Shown: piece after piece, positions 43,012-54,269 of the stretch
How the letters are laid out: the number at the start of each line of letters is the position of its first letter
How positions within the stretch are numbered: the stretch's first letter is position 1
From: Adineta steineri
Taxonomy: Eukaryota > Rotifera > Eurotatoria > Adinetida > Adinetidae
Length of the DNA stretch: 64,000 nt
Assembly: GCA_905250115.1 (NCBI GenBank)
Contig: CAJNOI010000110.1
Coordinates: forward strand, 62,001-126,000
Direction of reading: 5' to 3'
Notes under the pieces: generated by a model
What the model saw: the letters and a program-made list of their open reading frames with translations, nothing else
Database searches by the model: none
Told to the model about the DNA's origin: nothing
Position numbers and translations under genes: made by a program

Positions 43012-43088
43012 CTTGAGAATGTGGGTGTAGATATAGGTGTCTCTTTTCTACCCACAACCATCTGCCCATTTCCATACCCACATTCACC
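43012..43088. repeat. GT/CA palindrome 17
   Basis: TTGAGAATGTGGGTGTAGAT with ATAGGTGTC on the left; the right arm contains CTACCCACAACC and CCATACCCACATTCACC. The arms are compound, as if one hairpin were nested in another. CATCTTGAG marks the left end. Confidence 0.7.
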
Positions 43089-43304
43089 TTTTCTCATATT
43101 ACTACTTTGATTATATATGGGATACGAGTAACATAATTGAAGAATAAATGTCAGACACTTTTTATTTATTGTTTTTGCATAGATGCAAATATGATGTCAA
43201 AATAAAAAAACATCTTGCATAAAATGAGTAACTGCTAATTGTTCAAAATATTGTGGGGTATGAAAAAAACGAATGTTAATGAAATATTTTCAATTATTAA
43301 TTAA

Positions 43305-43393
43305 AAGGGTAGGTGTGGATGTGGATGAGGCATGATATAACATTCGCACCCACAACCATATCCGCATCACACACACATGCACACTCACACCCA
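43305..43393. repeat. GT/CA palindrome 18
   Basis: AAGGGTAGGTGTGGATGTGG on the left; the long right arm contains CGCACCCACAACC, ATATCCGCATC and ACACTCACACCC. It abuts direct repeat copy B. Confidence 0.75.
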
Positions 43394-43400
43394 TTTTCTT

Positions 43401-43551
43401 TAATGATATCAGTACCTTTCCTTCTACATTTACTATTACATTCATCAACTTGAGCAATTTTTCTAACTAGATTGTGATAATACAACAAAAACTTCTTCAT
43501 AAATAAATACATCTTGAAAATAATTACAAAAGTCATTTTATTACTAGATTA
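43401..43551 (-). repeat. 151-bp direct repeat copy B, decayed exon-like segment
   Basis: Same sequence as 39861-40012. Relative to copy A, it has an altered acceptor (TTCAAG) and a short change that puts a TAG in the exon-like frame. The two copies flank the ART-TPR gene. Confidence 0.7.
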
Positions 43552-43739
43552 TTTACATTAAAATGTTTTTGAATTTTCAAAATGAATCTTTAACTTCGTT
43601 CTGCATATAAACAAATTGATTAAGAATTCTTACAAGTTATATTATTAAATCATGTTGCATGCGAAAGATCATATTCTTTTAACAAATCAGAAGAAACTGT
43701 CTTTCTAATCATCTGTTAGTAAAATAAAATATATTGAAA

Positions 43740-44737
43740 TTAATCTATTGATTTTTTAAGAATCCAAATACGTTTAAAATGTTGTATAGTTAAATTTTTC
43801 ATATAAATAAACTTTTTAACATCACATCGAACTACTCTCCAATTCCAATCATCACCAAAAAGAATTCCACCAGGTTGTAACAAATTCCAATACAATGATA
43901 ATTCAATTAATGTTTCACCTTGTTCATGTGCTGAATCAAGATAAATAACTTGTGGATAAAATTGATATGTTTGAAGAAAACGTGCACCAAGTATTGATGT
44001 CATTGATACTGGTAGAATTATTTCAGTTAAATTTTGTTTTATAATATTTATAAGAAATTGATAATAAACAGTTGGTCGACCATCGTCGCTTACTGATAAA
44101 TGTTTCCAAACAACTTTATTTACCCACATATTCAAATCTAAAAATGATCTTACAATTGTGAATATAATTAAATTGAAAGAAATTTATTTAGAAGACACCT
44201 ACCTCCAAGCCAAGTATCAATACATAAAATAAATGATCCTGGATATGATTTTTTTAAAACATTTCCCATAATTGAAGCAGAATTTCCTGTAAATGATCCA
44301 ACTTCAACTATAAATTGAAGTTTTAATAATGGATGAATATTTTGAATAATTGAAATAAAAATATCTTCTTTAAGAAAAGTATGTGGATATGTTTGATCAA
44401 ATGTTTTATTAAAATATTTTTGAGCATTATCATAAATTAATTTTGTTGATGGATCTCCATATAATATTGAATGTACTCGATTAAATGTTACTTCTTTTGG
44501 CTTATCTGATGAATTAATTGAATGACGATCAGTAGCTATTGCGTTTAAATCAATTATTTCTTCAGGCATTACTAAAGATTTCAAAGAATAACATATATTT
44601 GCTTCAGAATCGTTAAACATAGGATGAATATAAGAAGACTTGCTAGTTGTATTTCTTTGATTAATAAAATTAATTGAGAATAATATTACATTGATAATTA
44701 GTGATATCATCAACCATTTATGTGTTGATTGTATCAT
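43740..44737 (-). CDS. membrane-anchored SAM-dependent methyltransferase
   Basis: Two exons, 44737..44203 and 44137..43740, with a 65-nt phase-1 intron (donor GGTAGGT, acceptor TTTTAG), giving about 310 residues. An N-terminal helix at about residues 8-24 acts as a signal anchor, so the catalytic part is probably lumenal. Motif I, FIVEVGSFTGNSA (about 142-154), is the glycine-rich SAM-binding loop. CIDTWLGG follows as the acidic residue ending strand 2. Later come VIYLDSAHEQGETLIE and LQPGGILFGDDW, the usual strand 4/5 motifs of the class I Methyltransf_24 type. The substrate is unknown; small-molecule, lipid or sugar O-methylation is possible. Confidence 0.75.
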
Positions 44738-46002
44738 CTAAAACTAAAAATATAATGAATATCAGTTAAACAATTATTCTCATTATTGCATGTCTCCCAA
44801 ATGAATATCATTATTAACTTATTTGTGCTCTTATTTTTTGTTTGAAAATATCTGCTTATTTTATTTATTATTTGTTAAATGCCAAAGTTATTTGAACACT
44901 AAATAGTCGTTAAGAAAAATGTTGCCTTACAATCATTCCATACAATTTATAGAGAAATAACGAGGGTTACGCTAAAGTAAAATTAATTCTGAAATCGTGT
45001 TCTCAGAGCACTAAGATCATAAACTAGTCACTTTGCTAATGAATAACCCAAAACATTTAGAAAAGTCTTGTTATACATTTTAATGTCAAATTGGTGCGGG
45101 TGCATGTATTCTGTTGTATCCACACACCCACACCATCTTCTAAAAACAACTTGTAATTTATTCGTAAAGTGTTTCAATAATAAAAAAATCAAGGAGAACA
45201 ATGAAATTGGACATATGATTAATGGAACATAATATTTACATTTTGTTTGTATCTCTTACCTTATTTATAAAATTTATTTTTATGACGATAAACAAATCTT
45301 TCTAATCGACAACATGTGTGGCAGCTTTAAAAATTTTAAAAGTATTTAAACAAGTAGAAAGAAAGAAAAGAAATTTTTTTCAACTGGACGACAGCAAACT
45401 GATGTTAGAAGAAACAACCTTCAAAAATGTAATAATATAGTAATATAGAACAAAATAATTCAATAGTTAAATCATATGAATCTGTATTTTAGCTTTGTCA
45501 TTAATAATATCTTTAAAGACAGTTGGTTATCTATTATCATATTGAATATATAAAATACAATGTAGACATAAATGATCAATCCTAATTACGAACTCTTTTA
45601 TATTTATTGAAAATCTACAATGATGGCATATGACAAATAGGCAAATATTTAAACATTGAATGAATAAAGAAAAGAAAAAATACGCTAATAATATATATAT
45701 TAATATTCTACTATCTAAACACACCGATATAATTATCTTAAATCGAAAGCTATCATCACTCGATAACATGATTTTTCTTTATTGCGAACAAAATATGCGA
45801 GAAAAAAAAAAGAAATTTCATTAGGATTTATAGTCAAATACATCTGCACTTTTCATGACTTAGCTTTTTCTTTGCAAGAATGATAACAATCAACAACAAA
45901 AAAGAAAAAGTGAAAGATCTGAATAATAATAATAATAATATAACAAGAAAGAAAAAAGGAAAGAAAATTCGTAGGAATAAGAATGAAAATTGATTGTGAT
46001 TA
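44738..46002. other. spacer with one palindrome
   Basis: Upstream region of the methyltransferase gene and 3' flank of CHMP4. Apart from palindrome 19 and ATA/AAT simple repeats near 45925, nothing is recognised. Confidence 0.4.
45092..45136. repeat. GT/CA palindrome 19
   Basis: TTGGTGCGGGTGCATGTA faces TATCCACACACCCACACCATC. Confidence 0.7.
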
Positions 46003-46712
46003 TTATTGTGCCCATGCTTCAAGTTCACGTATTTCTTCTGATTGATTATGTGTTTTAATTGTTCCTGTTTGATGAGATGGTACATCCGGTAATGGTTCGA
46101 TTTTCATCATATCATCTTTTATTTCTTCTTGTGCTAATAATTCTAATTCACGTTCTAAATCAGCATCATTATATAAATCTGACGTTCCAACTGGTGATGA
46201 AATCGCATTTGCAATTTCTTCAGCTAAATAAATACAAATTAAGAATATTTTCAAAATCAAATATCAATTTAAATCTTACCAACAGTATGTTGTTCAGCTA
46301 AATCATCCATTAAATCATGTACTTGATCAACATCAAGATTTTGATTTGTTTTTTTTAATGCACTTGCTGCTTGTTTCATTACACGTAAAACATCCATATT
46401 TGTTGATGCATTTTGTAAATATTCTCTTTGAGTTTCTAATGTTGTTAATGTTCCATCTAATTGAAGTAAAGTTTTTTCATATTTTTTCTTTCGTTTTAAA
46501 GCCATTAAAGCTGCACGTTTATTTCCTTGTTTTGAACAACGTATGGCAGTTTGTTTTTCTTCATCAATTTGTGATTCTAAATGTTGTTGTTTTTTATTAA
46601 GCATTTCTTCAACATCAGATAAACGTTGAATTGCATCTGATGATGAAACATTTTTTGTATCATCTTTTTTTGAACCAAAATCAAATATACGTTGAAAAGC
46701 ACTTATTGGCAT
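46003..46712 (-). CDS. CHMP4: charged multivesicular body protein 4 (ESCRT-III)
   Basis: Two exons, 46712..46280 and 46223..46003, with a 56-nt phase-1 intron (donor GGTAAG, acceptor ATTTAG), giving 217 residues. The basic N-terminal helical core contains LNKKQQHLESQI, the Snf7 hallmark AALMALKRKKKYEKTL, and the segment Q..TLETQREYLQNASTN. The acidic C-terminal half ends in a helix like the Alix/Bro1-binding MIM helix (EEIRELEAWAQ). The length matches animal CHMP4 (about 220). It polymerises on membranes as the main filament of ESCRT-III in multivesicular-body formation, cytokinetic abscission and membrane repair. It is divergently arranged with CFAP45, 354 bp apart. Confidence 0.95.
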
Positions 46713-47066
46713 CTTTTCTTTTCTTTTCCAAAGAATAATATAATCCGACTAAATACGATAGAACAAATGGAAAAATTCATGTGAAATAAGAAAGAAATCT
46801 TTTATGACTCATTTACTAATTTTTTTGTTTTTGATTTTTAGAAATTTAGTTTTTCTTTTTCTGATAAATTAAGTTTTATTTTATATTGGAATTTTGAGAA
46901 AAATATTATTCTTCTTTTCTTCGGAAAATATCTGATTGATGGAAAAGTAGAGGTCGTTGCTAAGTTGATGGAGAAGGTAAATGGTGAATAGAAAATTAAA
47001 CACTTGAATTGAGAGTAGAAAACTGTTTTTTTGTTTTTTAGAAGAAGAAGAAGAAGAAGAAGAAAC
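46713..47066. promoter_or_regulatory. shared promoter region, CHMP4/CFAP45
   Basis: This 354-bp gap separates two divergent start codons and must hold both promoters. A GAA triplet run (47040-47064) directly precedes the CFAP45 ATG. No clear TATA box was recognised. Confidence 0.45.
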
Positions 47067-49140
47067 ATGTCACCAGTCTCAACATCAGCAAGTTTTAATG
47101 GTGGTAGTGGTTCATTAACTGCACGACGTAATGGAACTAATTATCGTTATCGAACTGTTAATGCTCAATCAGAAGTTGATGAAACATTATTTGGTGCACC
47201 ACATCGATTAGAAACAGCTGCACAAATGAGAGCAGAACGTCAACAAAATGACAATAAACAAAATGAAAATACAACAAAACAAACTGTTCCTGTCAAAAAA
47301 GAAATTGTTAGACATATTACAAAAGATCTTATTCGTGATATTGTGTAAATTAATACACAAATAAATATTTTTATATTATATTTTCTTTTATTTAGTGTCC
47401 CAGAAGATAAAACTAGTAGTTCAGTTATTATTGATAGTGCTACATATGAACGTTTAGCTCATGCAGCTCGTAATAGACCAAAAGATGTACGGGAAAATGA
47501 ATTTCGAGAATCTATACGATTGAGAGATTCAATTGATGTAAGTTTTAATTTATTTTCTTTTTCAAATAAAAACAAATATTTTTTTCGTAAAGACTGAACT
47601 TGATCGCCGAAAGAAAGCAATTCAAGGATATGATCAACAACGTAGAAAAAATGCTCCTTTAGATGATATTGAACAAGAAGCTAAAGAAGAAGCTGAATAT
47701 ATGTTAAAACGAGCCAATGATCTTCGACAAGAACAAGAAGATGAAGTTAAACATCTTAATGAAGTTTGTTTTAAAAACAAAAAATTTTATTTTATTTTCA
47801 TAATATTTTTTAAAGTTAATTCTTAATGCCAAATGTCATGCTATACGTGATGCACAAGTTTTAGAAAAACGACAAATTAAAAAAGAAATGACTGATGAAG
47901 CTCAACGGTTGGATATGATGATGGAAATTGAACGTCTCAATGCACTCAAAATACAAGAAGAAATTGAACTACGACGACATTTACAAAATAAACAGTAAGA
48001 ATATAGTCAATCATATAAACACTATGACAAAATTGTTTATTTTTGTTAGAGGTGCAAGTATGGTAATGAAACAAATTGAAGAGAATGAAAAAGACAAACT
48101 TCTTAAAGAAGAAGCTCGTGAACAGGAAAATATGGCTATGCTTGAATATATGGAAAAATTACAAGAAAAAGATTCCGAAGAATATTTAAAACGAAAAGAT
48201 TCACAAAAGAAATTAGCTGTAATAAGATTTTTATATTTAGAAATCTCTTGTAAATATATTTATTTATTCATTTTTCAGCAAGAACTTTTAAAAGCAAATA
48301 CTGATATCGAAGAACAACGTGCATTTCGTCGCCAACATGATCGTTTAGCTGATTTAGCTATACTTGAATTTCAAAAAGCTAAAGCAGCACGTGAAGCAGC
48401 ACAAGAGGCTGAAATTGAACGTAAACGTGCTGAAAAAGAAAAAGAAGTTGCACGTTTACGTGTTCAACAAGAACGTGCAAGAGATTTACAAGCTGATAAA
48501 GATGCTTTAAGAGCTCGACGTGAACAAGAACGACGTGAACGAGAATGGAGAGAAAAAGAAAAACTTGGAGTTGTCAAAAAGAAACAATTAGAAGAAGAAA
48601 TGCGTTTTGCACGAGATTGGCAAATAAGAAATAAAGAACATCATTTAGCTACTGAAGCTGCAAGAGAACGAGCTGAATTTGAACGTGTACTTAAGTAAAT
48701 TAGTTTAATTTTATTTATATGAAAATATATATATATATGTATTAATTATATATAGAGCACAATTAGCACAAGCTGAAAAAGATCGTAATCAACAAGTTGA
48801 ACGTGTTACAAAACGTCATAAATTTGCAAATGATTTACGTGACCAAATTATTCGTCATGAAAAACAAAAAGTTGAAGAACGAACAGCATTCTTTGATGAA
48901 GGTGCTCGACTTGATGAACAAGCAAGATTACGTCGAATGCGTCTTGATGAAATAAAAACACAAAAACTTAATGATTTACGGTAAACATCTTTTCCTTTTT
49001 CGACAAAATTTATTTAAATATTTTTTATTTTTAGTCGTGCCGGTGTACCAGAAAAATATTGTGCGGATATTGAACGAAAAATTCATATTACAGCACATTC
49101 AAATAATGATAGAACGACAAATACATCAGCTGTTCATTAA
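47067..49140 (+). CDS. CFAP45: cilia and flagella associated protein 45
   Basis: Eight exons: 47067..47344, 47396..47537, 47593..47763, 47816..47994, 48050..48218, 48279..48694, 48756..48980 and 49035..49140. All phases agree, giving 561 residues (the human protein is about 550). It is almost entirely charged coiled coil. Diagnostic segments are RYRTVNAQSEVDETLFG near the start, ITKDLIRDIV, LILNAKCHAIRDAQVLEK, EQENMAMLEYMEKLQEKD and the C-terminal RAGVPEKYC. Known as a microtubule inner protein of ciliary doublets (formerly CCDC19/NESG1), it stabilises axonemes in motile cilia, which suits an animal with a ciliated corona. Intron 5 is 60 nt and does not break the frame. Confidence 0.95.
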
Positions 49141-49773
49141 TATTTATTTCTCTCTCTCTAAAAAAAAGATCTTTAAACAAATATTTTATTTTTCCATGAA
49201 TATAAATATCTCACTTGTGTTTGTCAAATTTTCTTCCTCTAATTTTATTTATTTAGAAAAAAACACTTCACAAATTTTAATAAATATTGTCTTTCGTTCG
49301 ATTTTATTTTCTTGTTTTTATTTCAAATCGATTGAATCTCATCGATATACAAAAATAAATGCATTTGAAATTTAATTTAACTCTTTCTTTATTTAACACA
49401 TATCATGCTTCGTTATCATTTGTAAGATCTTATTCTTATTCTAACAAAAGACTAGGCATCCAAAAAGAAATACGTTTGACATGATGTAAGCAAAAAATAT
49501 GAATGAAAGTTTAATTACTCATTAGAAATAACGCATCTAAATTTTAAGAATAAAACAAGATTAGTATAGCACATGATTTTTACAATGAATGCAATCAACA
49601 AAACGCATCGTCATCATATAGCGATAATATTTTATATGATGTCTAATGCAAATTATTAAGGGAAGAAAAGTTCCTAGTAGAATATATTTTTAATAAATCT
49701 TTTCATTTACCAAGGTTGTTTGCACTCGTCGTATTTTCATAATCTATAGCACACAAGTTTAAAGTAACTTAAC
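49141..49773. other. spacer, nothing recognised
   Basis: 3' flank of CFAP45 and promoter of the next receptor. The open frame to 49375 is not coding beyond the CFAP45 stop. Confidence 0.4.
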
Positions 49774-50748
49774 ATGGCTAATCTTAATACAGTTGCACGT
49801 CTACTTATGACTACAGCTGGTATAATCATGTATGTATTAGGTTTGATTGGAAATATTTTAAATATTTGTGTATTTACAAAATGGGCTCGTCCGCGAACAA
49901 CAGCAGGCAACGAACATCATAATGCTAATCAAACAAATAATAGTCCATTATATTTATTAGCATCATCTATTGCTAATTTAATGGTAATTATTTATCCATT
50001 ATTAACTCGAATTATATATGATGGTTTCAATCATTTAATTTCTCCAAATCAAGTTATTTTATTATGTCAAATTCGATATTTTGTTTTACATACATCTGAT
50101 TTAATGTCATTAACATGTTTCTGTATGGCAACATTTGATCGATATTTAATAACATCACGAAATGTTCATTTAAGACATATGAGTACAACAAGACAATTAA
50201 CAAAAAAAATTATTTTACTTATTTTTATTCTAATCAGTTTACATAGTATACCTGTAGCAATTTATTATCAAGTTTCAAACGTTGGTCAATGTTTTATAAG
50301 TTCAAGTAGTTATGAATATTATTATATATATGTTCTTCTACTATTATTTCATGGTATATTACCTATTATATTTCTTTCAATATTTGGTTCATTAACATAT
50401 AAAAATTTGAAAACACTTCAAGGTCAAACACATGCACATGTAACTCATGACAAACAATTATCACGTATGCTTTTTCTAATGTCATTTGCAATTATAATAT
50501 CATCGATTCCATATTGTATGGAACAAATTTATGAAGTTATGTATACTGATAGTAATTCTCAACAATCATCATTAGTTTATCTATTGCATATTATTTCTTT
50601 AATTTTATTCTATACAAATCCAGTATCAAATTTTTATATTTATTTTATTTCAACACCAAATTTTCGTCATGAACTAAAAAAATTATTTCATTATAATAAA
50701 CATACTCATCATTTTGTTCATAATCAAATACATACAACTATAACATAA
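49774..50748 (+). CDS. rhodopsin-like 7TM receptor
   Basis: A 324-residue intronless class A receptor. TM1 has GLIGNILNICVF. The Cys at the top of TM3 (LLCQIRYF) and the Cys of loop 2 (VGQCFIS) form the canonical pair. The DRY motif is intact as FDRYLITSR. TM6 has FAIIISSIPYC and TM7 NPVSNFYIYF, close to NPxxY, followed by FRHELKKLF of helix 8. It is related to the receptor at 2662 (shared LTYKN..TL and STTRQ/STIKK) but better preserved. It is of the FMRFamide/peptide-receptor-like type I recall as abundant in bdelloids, and couples presumably to G proteins. The ligand is not known. Confidence 0.85.
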   Translation: MANLNTVARLLMTTAGIIMYVLGLIGNILNICVFTKWARPRTTAGNEHHNANQTNNSPLYLLASSIANLMVIIYPLLTRIIYDGFNHLISPNQVILLCQIRYFVLHTSDLMSLTCFCMATFDRYLITSRNVHLRHMSTTRQLTKKIILLIFILISLHSIPVAIYYQVSNVGQCFISSSSYEYYYIYVLLLLFHGILPIIFLSIFGSLTYKNLKTLQGQTHAHVTHDKQLSRMLFLMSFAIIISSIPYCMEQIYEVMYTDSNSQQSSLVYLLHIISLILFYTNPVSNFYIYFISTPNFRHELKKLFHYNKHTHHFVHNQIHTTIT

Positions 50749-51564
50749 GATTATATCATTTTCATTGAATTAAATATTTTCTTTTTTTTTCTTCAAATAA
50801 AAGTCTCGTGATTAAAAATAATGTAAAATCCTTTTTTATTGAGAATAACAATAGTTAAATTAGCAAAAAAGATTCACATATCTCTTTTTTTTCTTCATCA
50901 AATCTAACTACGTCATAAAGATTCAATATAGAATTTAATTGAGGAAAACTCATCACCATCTAATTCACATATTTCTAGGTCACTGATATCTAAAATATTG
51001 GTAAAAATAACAACGTCCGTAATAGATTTGGGTACTTATTCATCAGTATGAATTAATACTATTTATTTTATGCAAAACTATTGTGATTGAATTGAAGTTG
51101 TACGAAGTTATCCTCTTTTAACTTTGATAGAGATCTCTCCACCCAAAGTCATACATATCAACGAAAAATAGAAAAACAGAATAACATATGATATTGCTTC
51201 GGATGTGTTCTAGTGTAGATGATTCTACTTGAATTCATTCGATCACATTGTATTTTATTTGACTAACGGAAAACTTTAAAACCAAAGTTATAACCATCAT
51301 GTAGTAGATTGTATATATATATTTAACGAACAATAGAGGTCGTTAGCACATGCTAATCTATATTATATAATATTTCTTATTCGTAGAGTATGATTTACCA
51401 TTCAACTACCGCCATGATTTCAACGTTTTATACTATAAAAAATTCACTGTCGATTTCTTTTGATAACATAGACATTCGTTTATCGTTTTTTTTTATATCA
51501 GTTGTATATTTATACCAGTGTTAAACTTTCATGATTTTTTAATAAATTTTAATTTTCAGATAAA
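50749..51564. other. spacer, with a probable 5' UTR intron of the FKBP gene at its right end
   Basis: Sequence TTTTCAG at 51553-51559, just before TAAAATG, looks like a splice acceptor, so the FKBP gene probably has a leader exon in this stretch. The leader itself was not identified. Confidence 0.4.
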
Positions 51565-52148
51565 ATGTCAAAATATTTCGTTGTCATTGCAGTGTTATTG
51601 ATGATTATCGTCAATACATTAGCAGAAGATAAATTACAAATTGGTATTAAAAAGAAAGTTGACAATTGTGAACGAAAATCCAAAAAAGGCGATCGTCTTC
51701 ATATGCATTACACAGTAATTATAATTAATAGTTTCTAACATTTTTAGAACTATCTCGATTTTTCTTAGGGTACATTGAAATCAAATGGCAAAAAATTTGA
51801 TTCAAGTCGTGATCGTAATGAACCATTCGTTTTTACACTTGGTACTGGTCAAGTCATCAAAGGGGTAAGTAGAATTTCTTCTTTATCAAAATCATAAAAT
51901 CTAATCAAATTTATTTTTTAGTGGGATCAAGGATTACTCAAGTACGTTATTATCTAAAAATGATACTTTTATTGTTTAATAATGATTTTGTATTGTTTAG
52001 TATGTGCGAAGGTGAACAACGTAAACTAGTAATTCCAGCATCACTCGGTTATGGAGATCGTGGTGCTGGTAATGACATTCCAGGTGGTGCTACACTTGTC
52101 TTCGATGTTGAACTCATTAAAATTGAACGCGACGACAAGGATCTTTAG
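51565..52148 (+). CDS. FKBP2: ER peptidyl-prolyl isomerase, FKBP2-like
   Basis: Four exons: 51565..51714, 51769..51864, 51922..51941 (only 20 nt) and 52001..52148, giving 137 residues. A signal peptide ([20 protein letters not shown]) precedes the single FKBP domain. Active-site residues are visible: [35 protein letters not shown] (the Trp floor of the pocket), [20 protein letters not shown] and [16 protein letters not shown]. The length and layout match FKBP2/FKBP13, which catalyses cis-trans prolyl isomerisation during folding in the ER. The C-terminal DDKDL may be a variant retention signal. The 5' UTR probably contains an intron. Confidence 0.92.
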
Positions 52149-52677
52149 ATAACAATTTTATTTTGACATTCCACTTTTTTTTCCGTAGCCAATTGATGTA
52201 CGGCATTGTTTGAGTTTCATTTTGTTGTTTTATTCTTATATTTATCTTAGTATAAACATCTTAATAGAGTTTCTATGATTAAATCTTACACGATATATTT
52301 ACTTGAAAGTAGCAAAAAGAATAATTTCTCATGCAAAGTATCATTAGTGTCAGCTGTTTCCAAATGCATCTGTTACTTTGACACAAGATACTGCTATCTT
52401 ATACACTTGCTACTATATTAAAAATTGGATTTATTTGAAGTCGAACTTTGATATTCTAGGTGATATTAAAAGAGTAAATAGTAAATAATTCTTTTTTGTT
52501 CGAAAGACATTTTTAATCCTGATTAGAAAAAAAAATTTTGTCTTTCTTTTTTCACATGTATTCGTTTTTTTTCTTTGTTTGTGAAAGAACGAAAAAAACG
52601 AGTGGGTAAAAATTTGTCGTAGAGATTATTTTTACGATTACAACTGAGTAAAACAAGAAAAAATTTCGCAGTACAAA
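52149..52677. other. spacer, nothing recognised
   Basis: 3' flank of the FKBP gene and promoter of the B-box gene. Confidence 0.4.
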
Positions 52678-54015
52678 ATGTCAACACAATCTTGTGCGAT
52701 TTGTGGACCAAAACGTACTTCACGTGCTCTTTGTAATTGTTGTAAAGAATATTTATGTCTTGATCATTTGAAAGAACATGATGATTTATTAAATGCACAA
52801 CTTGAACCTTTGACTGATAATATAAATCAACTTGCTGATCGGCTACAACAAGTTAATGTTGATTCTCTTGTTCAACCAATACGTATTCAATTAGATCAAT
52901 GGAAACAAGAAGCTTTTCAATCCATTGAACGTATTTATGAACAGAAATCTAATGAATTAAATGAATTAATTAGTAAAAAACTTAATCAATTACGTCAAGA
53001 AACTGAACAAATTCAAACCAGAATTGCACAAGTTATTCATAATCATGATGCAAGCAATGAACAAATTGATGTTTTCGTTAAAACAATACAAAATCTTGAA
53101 AAAGAAACTACTGATATAGATATTAAACCAATTAATATTAATATTCGTCCATTAATTCTTGAAGATAATTATATTATTTTTAATGTGGAAGAGCAAATTA
53201 ATAATAATGATGAACTAATATTGTCACCTATTCTTCAAACAATTGCTTCATCTGCAAATGACGTTGATTGTATAGCTTGTAATGATACTTATATATTACT
53301 TCATCATCACCCAACATTATGTTTATATGATTTTAATTTAAATCTTATTAAACAAACTCATCCTTATCCCGATATGTCTATTGCTGATATGTGTTGGTCA
53401 TTGGCATTAGATCGTTTTGTTATTCTTACAGACTATGATGTTTTTGTTTTGAATGATAAAACAATGAGTTTAGAAAAAAGGGATATTCGAACTCGTAAGA
53501 AAGGTCATTGGCATAGTATAACATGTTCATTGGAACATTTATATTTAACAGCATATAAATGGGGTACTAATGCTTATCAATTTAATATTCGTCCATCATC
53601 ATTTGTCTTCAATCGAAAATGGACATCACCTACAACATGCGTAAAAGATGAAAGTATTGATCATTTTTTACATAATAATAATAATAATCAAATAGCTATG
53701 ATTGTACAAAATCGAATAAATAATAATAAACATTTTCAATTAAGATCTGATCAAACATTACAATGTATATGGTCAATTGAACTTAAACAATGTCAAATGA
53801 CAGTACATCGAAATAGATTTTGTTCGATTCGAGAAAATGAATGGTTAATTATTGATTCAAATCAATCACATTTATTATATATTTCGCGAGATGGAGCATT
53901 TAAACAAATAGTTGATTATAATTTTAATCAACCACCACGTCGTGCTTTTCAAAATAAATCAAATTTTCTACTAGTTACAACAAATCATTCCGTTAATTTA
54001 CATCAATTATTATAA
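52678..54015 (+). CDS. B-box / coiled-coil / propeller-like protein
   Basis: A 445-residue single-exon protein. Residues 6-34 hold a B-box-type zinc finger (C..C.........C.CC....C..H...H). Residues about 45-170 are a coiled coil (LTDNINQLADRLQQ..., ELISKKLNQLRQETEQIQTR). Residues about 190-445 consist of short beta-rich repeats with WSLALDRFVIL, WHSITCSLEHLYLT and CIWSIELKQ, likely a propeller like the NHL or WD domains at the end of TRIM proteins. It has no RING finger, so it is not an E3 ligase by itself. It is related to the gap-truncated gene at 39231. Likely a cytosolic scaffold; function unknown. Confidence 0.8.
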   Translation: MSTQSCAICGPKRTSRALCNCCKEYLCLDHLKEHDDLLNAQLEPLTDNINQLADRLQQVNVDSLVQPIRIQLDQWKQEAFQSIERIYEQKSNELNELISKKLNQLRQETEQIQTRIAQVIHNHDASNEQIDVFVKTIQNLEKETTDIDIKPININIRPLILEDNYIIFNVEEQINNNDELILSPILQTIASSANDVDCIACNDTYILLHHHPTLCLYDFNLNLIKQTHPYPDMSIADMCWSLALDRFVILTDYDVFVLNDKTMSLEKRDIRTRKKGHWHSITCSLEHLYLTAYKWGTNAYQFNIRPSSFVFNRKWTSPTTCVKDESIDHFLHNNNNNQIAMIVQNRINNNKHFQLRSDQTLQCIWSIELKQCQMTVHRNRFCSIRENEWLIIDSNQSHLLYISRDGAFKQIVDYNFNQPPRRAFQNKSNFLLVTTNHSVNLHQLL

Positions 54016-54269
54016 AAAATTTATCTAAAGTAATGGGTCAAAGATTATGTCTTTCATAGTAATACATTCGTAAAAATTAAATAATAAAATAAAAATGACC
54101 AGAGTTATTGACGTAAATATCCTTTTGATTTTATTAAAATATAATACGAAATCGACCAGTGACTTACAATATATTAGGAGCATTAAGATAAATATATGCT
54201 GGAACAGAAAATTCTTTCTGTAGAAGTCATGCATTTTGCGAGTGCAATATTATATATTGTATATAAAAT

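Larger units (their letters stand above)
42959..43739. other. spacer with two palindromes and direct repeat copy B
   Basis: Convergent 3' spacer between the ART-TPR gene and the methyltransferase gene. It contains palindromes 17 and 18 and repeat copy B. No gene is supported. Confidence 0.5.
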
